In this document: one piece after another, positions 17,809 to 24,945 of the stretch | Position numbering within the stretch: position 1 is the first letter of the stretch | How the letters are laid out: each line of letters opens with the position of its first letter | DNA from: Candidatus Thorarchaeota archaeon | GTDB lineage: Archaea; Asgardarchaeota; Thorarchaeia; Thorarchaeales; Thorarchaeaceae | Assembly (NCBI GenBank): GCA_004524445.1 | Contig: SDNP01000002.1 | Span: forward strand, 1-64,000 | Direction: 5' to 3' | Length of the DNA: 64,000 nt | The notes under the pieces: model-generated | What the model was told of the DNA's origin: nothing | The model's database searches: none | Seen by the model: only the letters and a program-made list of their open reading frames with translations | Made by a program: the position numbers and the translations under genes

Positions 17809-18343
17809 CGCCTCCAACGATTTTACCAGTGCGAGTTTCTTTCAGAATTGATTTTATCTCATCAGTCGAGAGGCCTGGAAGTTCCGGCTCCAAATCAAGA
17901 TCTTCTCGTTCCCAATCCGCTGTTATGACGTAAAGCTGCCCATTGGTCATCAACTCATCCGCAAGGGTAACTATATTCTCTGGTATCATTCTTTGTTCAG
18001 AGGCAAGATTCTTGCAATCAAAAAATATGTCAGTTACGCGAACATTCTGTGGACATCTCTCTTGACATTGAAAACAGGTAAGGCAGAGCCAGATTTCTTT
18101 GGATGAAAGAACCTCTTCCTTCATGCCCAGAATAATCATTCGAATAAGCTGATGCGGTTTGTATTCCCATACGCTTGCTATTGGGCAGGCGGCAGTGCAG
18201 GTGGAACATGCAAAACAAGCAGATAGCTCTTTTCCATGGGGCATGCTCTTTATTTCATCTCGAAATGAAGATTCGAGGTCCGATATCTCTATAGGCTCTA
18301 TAATAATAGCAGATTTGTCAGCTTTTTCTTCCGTTCCGGACAT
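17801..18343 (-). CDS. hdrC: HdrC-like ferredoxin subunit
   Basis: HdrC passes electrons from HdrA to HdrB through two [4Fe-4S] clusters. In this 180-residue protein the cluster motifs are ELSACFACSTCTAACPIAS near residue 42 and CLTCFQCQERCPQNVRV near residue 87, with the helical linker normally found between them. The N-terminal 35 residues are charged and probably flexible. It is the first gene of the redox operon. A promoter with a small palindrome lies just upstream. Confidence 0.94.
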   Translation of the reverse strand: MSGTEEKADKSAIIIEPIEISDLESSFRDEIKSMPHGKELSACFACSTCTAACPIASVWEYKPHQLIRMIILGMKEEVLSSKEIWLCLTCFQCQERCPQNVRVTDIFFDCKNLASEQRMIPENIVTLADELMTNGQLYVITADWEREDLDLEPELPGLSTDEIKSILKETRTGKIVGGDD

Positions 18344-18366
18344 TGAAGGACCACCATTCTAGACCT

Positions 18367-18412
18367 GTCTATTGGGTAGACGATTCAGCGAAATTGTACA
18401 CAGTATTAAAAG
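18367..18412 (-). promoter_or_regulatory. hdr operon promoter with palindromic operator
   Basis: On the minus strand a TATA-like CTTTTAATAC (18412-18403) lies about 60 bp before hdrC. A perfect inverted repeat GTCTA-5 nt-TAGAC (18381-18367) falls where transcription would start, 22-36 bp beyond the TATA element. A palindrome at that place is well suited to repressor binding, although a chance 5-bp repeat is possible. Confidence 0.4.
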
Positions 18413-18449
18413 TTTGTAGGAACGGTAGATATTATCATAGGAAACGAGG

Positions 18450-18692
18450 CTAATCCCGAGATTGAATTACCTCGTGAGGAGGACCGCGTTCATAAATTAG
18501 TTTCATTATTCCAAGAATGAACAGAATGGTTGACACTTCGTAAGCTACCAAATATGATATGGGCTGCATATTGAGAGGATAGAAGAAGACACCGACGAAT
18601 GCTAAAGCGATGCATATGATGGTAGTGATAATCAATAACCAATAACGGTCAGCAGGCATAGATTCAGCTGTGGAGGGGGTGCCTTTAGACAT
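18450..18692 (-). CDS. Small two-helix membrane protein
   Basis: An 80-residue protein with two predicted membrane spans, YWLLIITTIICIALAFVGVF near residue 17 and PISYLVAYEVSTILFILGIM near 43. They are joined by a short loop, and the tail is charged. I chose ATG 18692 (MSKGTPS), which overlaps the preceding stop; ATG 18704 is also possible. It is the last gene of the pcn-priS-gins51 run. I do not recognise a family. A membrane protein closing a replication operon is unexpected and may simply be a passenger. Confidence 0.7.
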   Translation of the reverse strand: MSKGTPSTAESMPADRYWLLIITTIICIALAFVGVFFYPLNMQPISYLVAYEVSTILFILGIMKLIYERGPPHEVIQSRD

Positions 18693-18984
18693 TTCTCTTT
18701 TCATCCTCAAATCCTTTCAGGACCATCCTTAATTGTTTCTCTAGGTTACGAAGGCCTTCAATCACTTCCTCACGCACTGACTGACTTAATCTAAGCAAAT
18801 ATGATTTGATTTCTTTTGGATTACCACCAATGCCCTCAAGTGTCGTACTCTGTCCGCTCAGCAGTTTCATAGAGGTTGTAGTTGCAACCATGAGCTTCTC
18901 AAACTGGGCTTCGGAGTGTGCTATTTGCTTTTCAAGTGATACAAGCGTTGAACGAATTTCGCTGCTAAGGGATTCATCGTCCAT
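18685..18984 (-). CDS. Small coiled-coil protein in the replication operon
   Basis: A 99-residue acidic, strongly helical protein without a recognised family. Heptad-like helices cover EIRSTLVSLEKQIAHSEAQF and VREEVIEGLRNLEKQLRMVL, split by a GIGGNP turn near residue 53. Its ATG follows the gins51 stop with no gap, so it is almost certainly co-translated with Gins51. A helical partner of GINS or primase is a reasonable guess but is not shown by the sequence. Confidence 0.7.
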   Translation of the reverse strand: MDDESLSSEIRSTLVSLEKQIAHSEAQFEKLMVATTTSMKLLSGQSTTLEGIGGNPKEIKSYLLRLSQSVREEVIEGLRNLEKQLRMVLKGFEDEKRNV

Positions 18985-19617
18985 TTATTCACCCTCTTTT
19001 CTCTCTTCAGGAACAATACGGCTGACTGTGCCATTTCGAAGCCAGACTTTGGCGTTGTGAATAGGAATCATTGCTACGTCCTCCTTGTCAAAAGGGCCAT
19101 AAATTTGCTCGTCCATTCCCACAAAGGCCTCTTCAATCGGCTGGAGAAAACGAACCATCACATAATCTAGCTGACGGGTATCATCGTCATCTGTAGCTTC
19201 TTCAGTTGCAGATGTATCAGAATTTGATAGTTTTACTGTTGCAGAGGGGCTGCCAGTAATCGTATTCTCTACGAATTCATCGTGTCCTGAAAACGCTCGA
19301 AATACTCGATTATAGAACTCTTCCTCCGAGATTGTCATATCTCCTGATGGCTCTTCCTGCATTACTGCAGCTTGCAAAATTTTGTTCCTACGAAGGATGA
19401 GCAGGTCTCTCAACATAAATTCCAAATTGATGGCTTCTTGTTCATATATCTCCGCCTGAATATCTTCATTTGCATGAGTTTCAGCAAATCTTAGTCGTAT
19501 ATTTGAAAGACATTCAATCATTTTTGAGAGCTGCAAATCCTCAAGATCACCTAGAGCCTCATCTTGTTTCTCTGATTCCCAGAATTTGCTGATGTCGTCG
19601 TATTGGTACTCACTCAA
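18985..19617 (-). CDS. gins51: GINS complex subunit Gins51 (Gins15)
   Basis: GINS joins MCM and Cdc45/RecJ in the replicative helicase. The 210-residue protein has the A-B domain order of the Gins51 type. Residues about 1-105 are helical (LQLSKMIECLSNIRLRFAET, INLEFMLRDLLILRRNKILQ). A low-complexity Ser/Thr/Asp linker lies at 125-150. The B domain is at about 155-205, with VRFLQPIEEAFVGMDEQIYG and YGPFDKEDVAMIP. Start is a TTG at 19617 overlapping the priS stop, indicating coupling with primase, a conserved archaeal pairing. Confidence 0.9.
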   Translation of the reverse strand: MSEYQYDDISKFWESEKQDEALGDLEDLQLSKMIECLSNIRLRFAETHANEDIQAEIYEQEAINLEFMLRDLLILRRNKILQAAVMQEEPSGDMTISEEEFYNRVFRAFSGHDEFVENTITGSPSATVKLSNSDTSATEEATDDDDTRQLDYVMVRFLQPIEEAFVGMDEQIYGPFDKEDVAMIPIHNAKVWLRNGTVSRIVPEERKEGE

Positions 19618-20998
19618 TTACCGCCATCCCCTTGCAAAGCAGGAAGATACCAACCGGAGTGGGTATTTCCACAGTTTCATTGTTAAATGGACCGTATGTT
19701 TGATCAGCAATCCGAATCTTAGGTACTTGGATCGGCCTTTTGGGAAAACTGATGCGCAATTTCTCATCAGAAAACACCAGAGGATCTGTGAATGGGTCAA
19801 ATTCGTCTAGTTCAGTCCTGGATATCTCTTTTACAGCAAAACCAGTTTTTCCATTCAAACTTCCTATTAGTCGGATAACTCTATGAATATCATGCGTGAC
19901 AGGAAGATCAATTTCAGCTCCATAATTCTGGAGAGCGTTTTCTGCGATTGTTTGCCAAGACTTTGGACCCACTCCTTTAACTTTATGGCTGAGTATCGGA
20001 GGATCATGAGATAGACCCATAATTGCTGCGTCCTTATTTTCAGATAGTGGCTCTACCCATCGGTCGTTACCATTGTAAGCATCAATACGCTTGATGAAAA
20101 GGATCATTGCATCAGCAATTTTTCTTGATAATGATGGTATTTGCCAGTTTCCCAAGTCGCCCGAGGGGACAACTCTTAGTTTTCCATCAGCCTTGATGGT
20201 GCTATTCATACCCATTCCTGTGATGAAATGGGCAATTTCTACACGGGCGCTGGAGTCTACTTCGAGAATCCTAGGCGTGTTTACCCGGATGTGATATCCC
20301 CGATGTCCACTGTAGTTCAGCTGAATCTCGTCTTCATCAAATCCGAAACTATCCAAGAGGAATTCTTCATAGAGTTGGATTGTAGTCTTTTTTGCGTCTT
20401 CCAGACATTTATCACATAACCACTTCAATGTTCGAAACGATGTATGTTTGCATTCAGGGCATTCCTCCGGTGCTGGTCCTTTTCCAATCGTTTGGCATTG
20501 AGGGTTCTCACATAACCAAGAATCGTGTTCATAAGCGCAAGGTGATTCTAGATGGTCGGCATCAATATCGAATACTAATTCGGCACCCTTCCAACCCTTT
20601 TCCATCATATTTCGAGCTACTGGAACCTCGTAAAATGCTGCTGAGTGATAGATGCTATGAGGAACTGTCTTTACCAGCTCATTAAGGAGGTGGTCCTTCG
20701 AACGGAATCCGATATGACGGGACCAATTGTTTATTTGGATACCTTTTGCGCCGCAGTTGGGACAACTCGAGATTCTTGCGTACGATGTTCCTGATTTCCC
20801 GCATCCCACCTTTCTTTCGGATCCATTGACCTTTTCGATCCTCTCAATACATCTCCAAGTAAATTGCCATAATTCCATCCCGAATTCTCTATTTTGCACC
20901 TTTGTTGGGATGTCCACAGTGTCGTGATGTGTACGGTAGTAGTCTTGGAACATCAGCTGGAGAAATTTCCGAGTTCTTGCTTTATCGTTCTCTGACAT
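19610..20998 (-). CDS. priS: DNA primase small (catalytic) subunit
   Basis: PriS synthesises primers for both strands. The 462-residue protein is long for archaeal PriS (about 350-400). The catalytic Asp pair is in GAELVFDIDADH near residue 140, and the SGHRGYHIRV substrate loop lies near 230. A cysteine-rich insert (CENPQCQTIGKG, ECPECKH, CDKCLEDA) follows the catalytic pair near 160-205 and could bind zinc. The last 45 residues carry ADQTYGPFNNETVEIP, resembling the GINS B domain just downstream. Start is ATG 20998; the upstream TTG would add five residues. PriL is not in the window. Confidence 0.95.
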   Translation of the reverse strand: MSENDKARTRKFLQLMFQDYYRTHHDTVDIPTKVQNREFGMELWQFTWRCIERIEKVNGSERKVGCGKSGTSYARISSCPNCGAKGIQINNWSRHIGFRSKDHLLNELVKTVPHSIYHSAAFYEVPVARNMMEKGWKGAELVFDIDADHLESPCAYEHDSWLCENPQCQTIGKGPAPEECPECKHTSFRTLKWLCDKCLEDAKKTTIQLYEEFLLDSFGFDEDEIQLNYSGHRGYHIRVNTPRILEVDSSARVEIAHFITGMGMNSTIKADGKLRVVPSGDLGNWQIPSLSRKIADAMILFIKRIDAYNGNDRWVEPLSENKDAAIMGLSHDPPILSHKVKGVGPKSWQTIAENALQNYGAEIDLPVTHDIHRVIRLIGSLNGKTGFAVKEISRTELDEFDPFTDPLVFSDEKLRISFPKRPIQVPKIRIADQTYGPFNNETVEIPTPVGIFLLCKGMAVIE

Positions 20999-21023
20999 CA
21001 CCGGCCATCTCAAAACGCTGGAT

Positions 21024-21779
21024 TCATCGACGCTCTACTCGAGGTGCCAGAACGAAGCTAATACTGCCTCCCTCTGCGATTGCAAAATCGATTTGTATAG
21101 GCTTATCATTACTGAACTGGAGAGTAACGCTATCGCTACCCATGGCCTTGGTGATTTCTGCGAGATAATTCAAAGCGTACATCGCTGTTGCATTATTCTC
21201 AACTTGAAGTTCAAAGAGAGGTGACTCTTCATCGCCTTTTTTCAGTGACACCTCTGCTTCTCCGGTGTCGCCCTCGCCTGCAAACGTAATGCTTTTCGAG
21301 TCCGAAATAATCTTGACGTGATTCGATATTACTCCAATGTCCTTTACCGCTTGCTTGAAAGAATCAGCAAACATTTCAGCTTTGACATCAAAGGATAGCT
21401 TTGGCGGCTTGCTTCTGCTATCGGGGGGAGTAAGAAGCTGTAAGCTAAATCTGCGTTCTGCTTGACCAAGCATTCGTATTTCAAAACGATTGTCTTTCTC
21501 ATCCAAATCGAATTCAAGTCGGTCATCACCCGCCATTCTCTTGCTGACTTTCGAAAGCTCATCTATCCCCAAACATACATCATGTTCCTTTTCACAGGAG
21601 TACTCTTGAAATACTCCAGCGGGTAAATGAAGATCGATCATTGCCGCCTTTGAAGAGTCCAGTTGACGTAAAGAAATTCCGGACTTAGAGACGACAAAGT
21701 GGGCTTCAGTTAGCAGTGTTGCTAATGCGTCCACTATTTGCTTCCATGTCTTTGTACTGTCTAAGGTCGCATGAAACAT
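21024..21779 (-). CDS. pcn: PCNA sliding clamp
   Basis: Trimeric DNA clamp that tethers polymerase, ligase and nucleases. The 251-residue length is typical. Clamp features include FVVSKSGISLRQLDSSKAAM near residue 33, VCLGIDELSKVSKRM near 68, MLGQAERRFSLQLL near 105 and the C-terminal INQ-like PIQIDFAIAEGGSISFVLAP. It lies 25 bp before priS and 22 bp after the OB-fold gene on the same strand. Confidence 0.97.
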   Translation of the reverse strand: MFHATLDSTKTWKQIVDALATLLTEAHFVVSKSGISLRQLDSSKAAMIDLHLPAGVFQEYSCEKEHDVCLGIDELSKVSKRMAGDDRLEFDLDEKDNRFEIRMLGQAERRFSLQLLTPPDSRSKPPKLSFDVKAEMFADSFKQAVKDIGVISNHVKIISDSKSITFAGEGDTGEAEVSLKKGDEESPLFELQVENNATAMYALNYLAEITKAMGSDSVTLQFSNDKPIQIDFAIAEGGSISFVLAPRVERR

Positions 21780-21801
21780 TTTGGCTCCTCCAACTCAAGT
21801 A

Positions 21802-22170
21802 TTATCCTCGAGATGCTGGCTTAACTCTTTCTCCAAGGGCTAGAACTTCCTTGAAAAGGTTGATGTCTAGGGAAGTGACTCCGAATGCTGAAAAGGCAAT
21901 CAATCTGATGTCCTCATCAGGGTTCTCTTGGTTTTGTTTAATATCCCCGGTGAGGATATACCTTTCTGCTACTTTCAATTCTTCATCAATTGTCACTGTT
22001 ATCGTCCCTTGTTTACCCATTTCATCGCAGATATCTTGCACTAGAGCAGCTCCAGGACGAGATTCTACTACAATGCAAATGATTCTCACAGGATTGGGGG
22101 TATGCTTGGATAGCTCTCTGACCTTGTAATACTTTGCAGGCCTTCTACGGGAGAACTGTTTTTGGGTCAA
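21802..22170 (-). CDS. Single OB-fold protein, possible RPA/Ten1-like
   Basis: A 122-residue protein with a basic N terminus and one OB-like barrel: VRIICIVVESRPGAALVQDI, TITVTIDEELKVAERYILTG and DIRLIAFSAFGVTSLDINLF. It has no zinc motif. Position directly before pcn and priS makes a single-stranded nucleic-acid role likely, and its size is that of RPA14/Ten1-type subunits. Family assignment is by fold and context only; the similarity is not strong enough to name it. Confidence 0.65.
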   Translation of the reverse strand: MTQKQFSRRRPAKYYKVRELSKHTPNPVRIICIVVESRPGAALVQDICDEMGKQGTITVTIDEELKVAERYILTGDIKQNQENPDEDIRLIAFSAFGVTSLDINLFKEVLALGERVKPASRG

Positions 22171-22281
22171 GCTGCTTTCCCCGCTTCATATTGCATATGT
22201 GGGTCATGAGTAATAATCCCAACGCATTAATTGAACCAGTTGGAAATGAGTTAAATTTGTTTGCCACAGTATATAGTTCTG

Positions 22282-22611
22282 CTATCCGCCGTAATTTCTC
22301 CAAGTATGTTTACATTTCGTACATCTATAGAACTCGGTTGCACCCTCATCCCCACGCCTAGTTTGAACTGTCCAATAGTATGCCTCGTTGTTTCCACATT
22401 CAGGACACGATGCTGCAGTTTTGGGCATTGGAATTTCTTCATCTTCAACTATCACAATTTTGTCCTTTGGAGATTTTTCCACGTTCTGCGAAACCGTGAG
22501 TTTGCCTTCTATCGCCTTTGTATGCCCACAACTCCTGCATTTTAGGGCACGTTTGTTATCTTCATCAGTGAATGGTACCATCATGGCACCACATTTATCG
22601 CAGAATTCCAT
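22282..22611 (-). CDS. tfs: Transcription elongation factor TFS
   Basis: TFS stimulates transcript cleavage by stalled RNA polymerase. The 109-residue protein has two zinc ribbons. The N-terminal ribbon is RPB9-like, with FCDKCGAMMVP and LKCRSCGHT. The C-terminal one is TFIIS-like, with CPECGNNEAYYWTVQTRRGD and YRCTKCKHTWR. The acidic hairpin is RRGDEGATEF; most TFS have RxADEPxT, so the catalytic Asp-Glu pair is kept but the neighbours differ (Gly for Ala, Gly for Pro). It lies in the rpoL-pcn operon. Confidence 0.94.
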   Translation of the reverse strand: MEFCDKCGAMMVPFTDEDNKRALKCRSCGHTKAIEGKLTVSQNVEKSPKDKIVIVEDEEIPMPKTAASCPECGNNEAYYWTVQTRRGDEGATEFYRCTKCKHTWRNYGG

Positions 22612-22693
22612 CTATCGTACAACTCCGTTTCTCGGCAAATGAAAATGCATGTCATTAAAGCATTGCTGAATAGCATTAGTTCCTCGCTACAGC

Positions 22694-23119
22694 TTAGCTT
22701 GTTCGTGGATGCGGCAGTTTCTTCATATGAGTTTCTAGTAATGACTGAAAAGCAGCTGCAGCTACTTCACCCTCTCTCTTTCTGCTAGTAGTTGAGTCTA
22801 TTTCAAGAAGGGGAATAAGATGCTGAATGAGTGACTCTATTGTGACCTTCTCCTTCATCCATAACCAGGCCATGATAGCCTCATAGGCATCACCCGCACA
22901 ACCCACATCACAACGTCCCGTCATGTAGTCATACACTTTCGTAGATCGAATGGCTCTAGCTAATACGCTGTCTCTCACTTTCACGCCCATGGCTTCGTGT
23001 AAAACTATAGACTTGGCAATGGAGTAACAGAGGTTTACCAGATTGTCTCCGATTTGTGCCAGACCTTTGTCGTTTAGGAGAGATTCGAGGTCTTCATGTT
23101 CAATAAGTGGTGTCCACAT
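22694..23119 (-). CDS. Archaeal RNase III-like domain protein
   Basis: The 141-residue helical protein resembles the archaeal Ribonuc_3_3 family. GLAQIGDNLVNLCYSIAKSI near residue 19 has the family's opening helix, where classical RNase III has LGDAVL. CAGDAYEAIMAWLWMKEKV near residue 74 corresponds to the second metal-ligand helix (GDAxEA). No double-stranded RNA-binding domain is present. Substrate is unknown. It stands between rpoL and tfs in the same operon. Confidence 0.75.
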   Translation of the reverse strand: MWTPLIEHEDLESLLNDKGLAQIGDNLVNLCYSIAKSIVLHEAMGVKVRDSVLARAIRSTKVYDYMTGRCDVGCAGDAYEAIMAWLWMKEKVTIESLIQHLIPLLEIDSTTSRKREGEVAAAAFQSLLETHMKKLPHPRTS

Positions 23120-23154
23120 TTAGTTCACCACGTGCAACCTTGCTGATTTATTTC

Positions 23155-23442
23155 CTATTCTGGGGAGTCAGAGGCTACTTCTGAAAACATCTTTCTGAAT
23201 TCTTCACTCCGAGCTAACATCTTTTCTAATGCCTCCCTCAGAACGACATTTGTATGTCGTCGATTAGTTCGGAGAGTAAAGACAGGATGGGCCAACAAAG
23301 GGTGGTCTAGGCTGTACCCAGCAAACTCAACAGAGGACTCTTCCAAGAGCGTCTTCCTCAGTAAATTCGGGAATGAGTGCCCTTCTCCTACGAGCTCGAA
23401 TTGAAGTTCTGAACGATCAAAGTCGATTAATTTTAGTTCCAT
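23155..23442 (-). CDS. rpoL: DNA-directed RNA polymerase subunit L
   Basis: RpoL pairs with RpoD to start assembly of archaeal RNA polymerase and corresponds to eukaryotic Rpb11. The 95-residue protein shows the signature FELVGEGHSFPNLLRKTLLE and the following VEFAGYSLDHPLLAHPVFTL. Length is normal. It starts 5 bp after csl4, a frequent archaeal neighbour. Confidence 0.96.
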   Translation of the reverse strand: MELKLIDFDRSELQFELVGEGHSFPNLLRKTLLEESSVEFAGYSLDHPLLAHPVFTLRTNRRHTNVVLREALEKMLARSEEFRKMFSEVASDSPE

Positions 23443-23447
23443 AGTTA

Positions 23448-24110
23448 TTATCTCCTACTTCTTCGACTGCCACGGCGGTCGTCCCGACGGCTGGATGATT
23501 TCCTCCGAGGTGCAAGATCCGGACGGGTTTCTAATCCGAAGTTCTCACCGTAATCGTCTGCGACCTCACGAGTTTCTCTGTTTTCGCATCTAAGACAAAT
23601 CATGTTGTTATGTGTTGTCAATGCTAATGCATTTCCACATTTAACGCACTTACCCAGAATTACACCAAATTCATTCCCCACCAAAGTGAGTTCAACAGGA
23701 ATTTCGTGGTTGCTTAATGCCTTCCCGCGAATAATATCTCCTTGTTCTAGGGCATTATGCATGCTCTTCAGATATCTTCGAGTCACATTGCTAATGTGAA
23801 TCTCGCCAACCATACCTGGAAGCATATCCTTATCATTACGTTTCACAAGTTCTACTTCTGCGCGTTGGTCATAGACTAAAGTAACCTCGCCAACGAGTGA
23901 GTCACCCTCCTCTGGGAGTGCAATTTTCTTTCTGCCTTGTTGGTCTAGAACACTTACCGTTCGTTCTTTGATGTCCATTGAGACCGTACCGGCTGTGCTT
24001 GCATATACCACGCCTTCATTCTCGTAAGTTCCATAACCAGGCGTCATTTCTTCAATAACACATAGAGAGTCTCCTGGTACGACTGTATCTCCACTCTTTA
24101 CATCAGCCAT
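23448..24110 (-). CDS. csl4: Exosome RNA-binding protein Csl4
   Basis: Csl4 forms part of the RNA-binding cap of the archaeal exosome. The protein has 220 residues. The N-terminal domain shows VVPGDSLCVIEEMTPGYGTY, and the central S1 domain has MVGEIHISNVTRRYLKSMHN and GDIIRGKALS. A zinc ribbon near residue 152 has CVKCGNALAL and CLRCENRETR. The tail is Arg/Ser-rich, which is longer than in many Csl4 and may bind RNA. It overlaps the methyltransferase gene by 8 bp. Confidence 0.95.
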   Translation of the reverse strand: MADVKSGDTVVPGDSLCVIEEMTPGYGTYENEGVVYASTAGTVSMDIKERTVSVLDQQGRKKIALPEEGDSLVGEVTLVYDQRAEVELVKRNDKDMLPGMVGEIHISNVTRRYLKSMHNALEQGDIIRGKALSNHEIPVELTLVGNEFGVILGKCVKCGNALALTTHNNMICLRCENRETREVADDYGENFGLETRPDLAPRRKSSSRRDDRRGSRRSRR

Positions 24111-24744
24111 TTTTTATTTCACGCTCATGAACGCATATCCTGTACAAGTCAACATTGACAATGTGTTTTCTTTTCCTATGAAAGTCGTATATCTTTGATA
24201 TTGGAAAGTCAAAGGTCTCCAGTTGCGTGACCTTCCCTCCAAATCTTTGAATATAGTCTTTCAGGAACCGTCTATTCTTTTCACCAGCCAGGTGTATGCT
24301 GTATACTACTCGAGAAATGGACATGGCTTTTTTCAGGAATACCAAATCTGCACCTCGTCTTTGTACTCCGAAAGGAGGATTGCTCACAACAGTATCAACT
24401 GCGTTAGTAAGATGCAGAGAGGCAACATTGCCTAGTATTAGGTCTACTATGTCCTCTGTCCCGAGTAAGGAAGAATTCTCTCGAGCGACCTTTAAGGCTT
24501 TGCTTTGGATATCGATTCCAATAACAGCACGAGCACCTAAGAGTGCAGCACCATTGGCAAATATTCCATCCCCGCAGCCCAAATCACAAACGAGCCGGCT
24601 GCGGATATCGTCATGGTCCATCTGAGCAGAAAATAGAATTGTTGCAGCGATTGGGGCAGGTGTGGGATAACTCTCAATTTCCGCACGATGACCCGAGAAC
24701 CGTTTTGTGCCTTGTAGAGCAATTTCTAAGTCCCTTAACTTCAA
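24103..24744 (-). CDS. METTL5-like N6-adenine RNA methyltransferase
   Basis: A 213-residue Rossmann methyltransferase of COG2263. The N terminus has the family's ESYPTPAPIAATILF, the SAM motif is VCDLGCGDGIFANGAALLGA near residue 57, and the catalytic NPPF motif is VVSNPPFGVQRRGADLVFLK near 117. Eukaryotic METTL5 methylates an adenine of 18S rRNA; the equivalent target here is inferred. It heads the operon that runs through csl4, rpoL, tfs, pcn, priS and gins51, and is divergent from the cdc6 origin region. Confidence 0.9.
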   Translation of the reverse strand: MKLRDLEIALQGTKRFSGHRAEIESYPTPAPIAATILFSAQMDHDDIRSRLVCDLGCGDGIFANGAALLGARAVIGIDIQSKALKVARENSSLLGTEDIVDLILGNVASLHLTNAVDTVVSNPPFGVQRRGADLVFLKKAMSISRVVYSIHLAGEKNRRFLKDYIQRFGGKVTQLETFDFPISKIYDFHRKRKHIVNVDLYRICVHEREIKNG

Positions 24745-24945
24745 GATAGTATTCGTCCTTTCTATTTCGTGACAAAATCTAGGGTCACAGACTTAGATAT
24801 GAAATGTAGTATTGATGATAGAAGAAAATGTAATACGTAGATTTATCTGGTTCAAAAGTTCCAGTGGAAATAATGGTGGCTCGAGTGGAAGCACGTGTAT
24901 TTCCAGTGGAGCACAAACCTGCTCCAAAAGGAGATGGAGAGATCC
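24745..24945. other. Candidate replication origin with ORB-like repeats
   Basis: The 200-bp gap before cdc6 contains two copies of the core TTCCAGTGGA: GTTCCAGTGGAAA at 24858-24870, followed by TAATGGTGG, and ATTTCCAGTGGAGCA at 24899-24913. A weaker CTCGAGTGGAAGC lies between (24880-24892). These match the archaeal origin recognition box core TTCCAGTGGAAAC. All three point the same way. The preceding 110 bp are AT-rich (24745-24850) and could be the unwinding element. Repeats next to an orc1/cdc6 gene are the usual archaeal origin layout. The second copy is only 33 bp before the cdc6 ATG, so Cdc6 binding could also repress its own gene. Confidence 0.7.
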
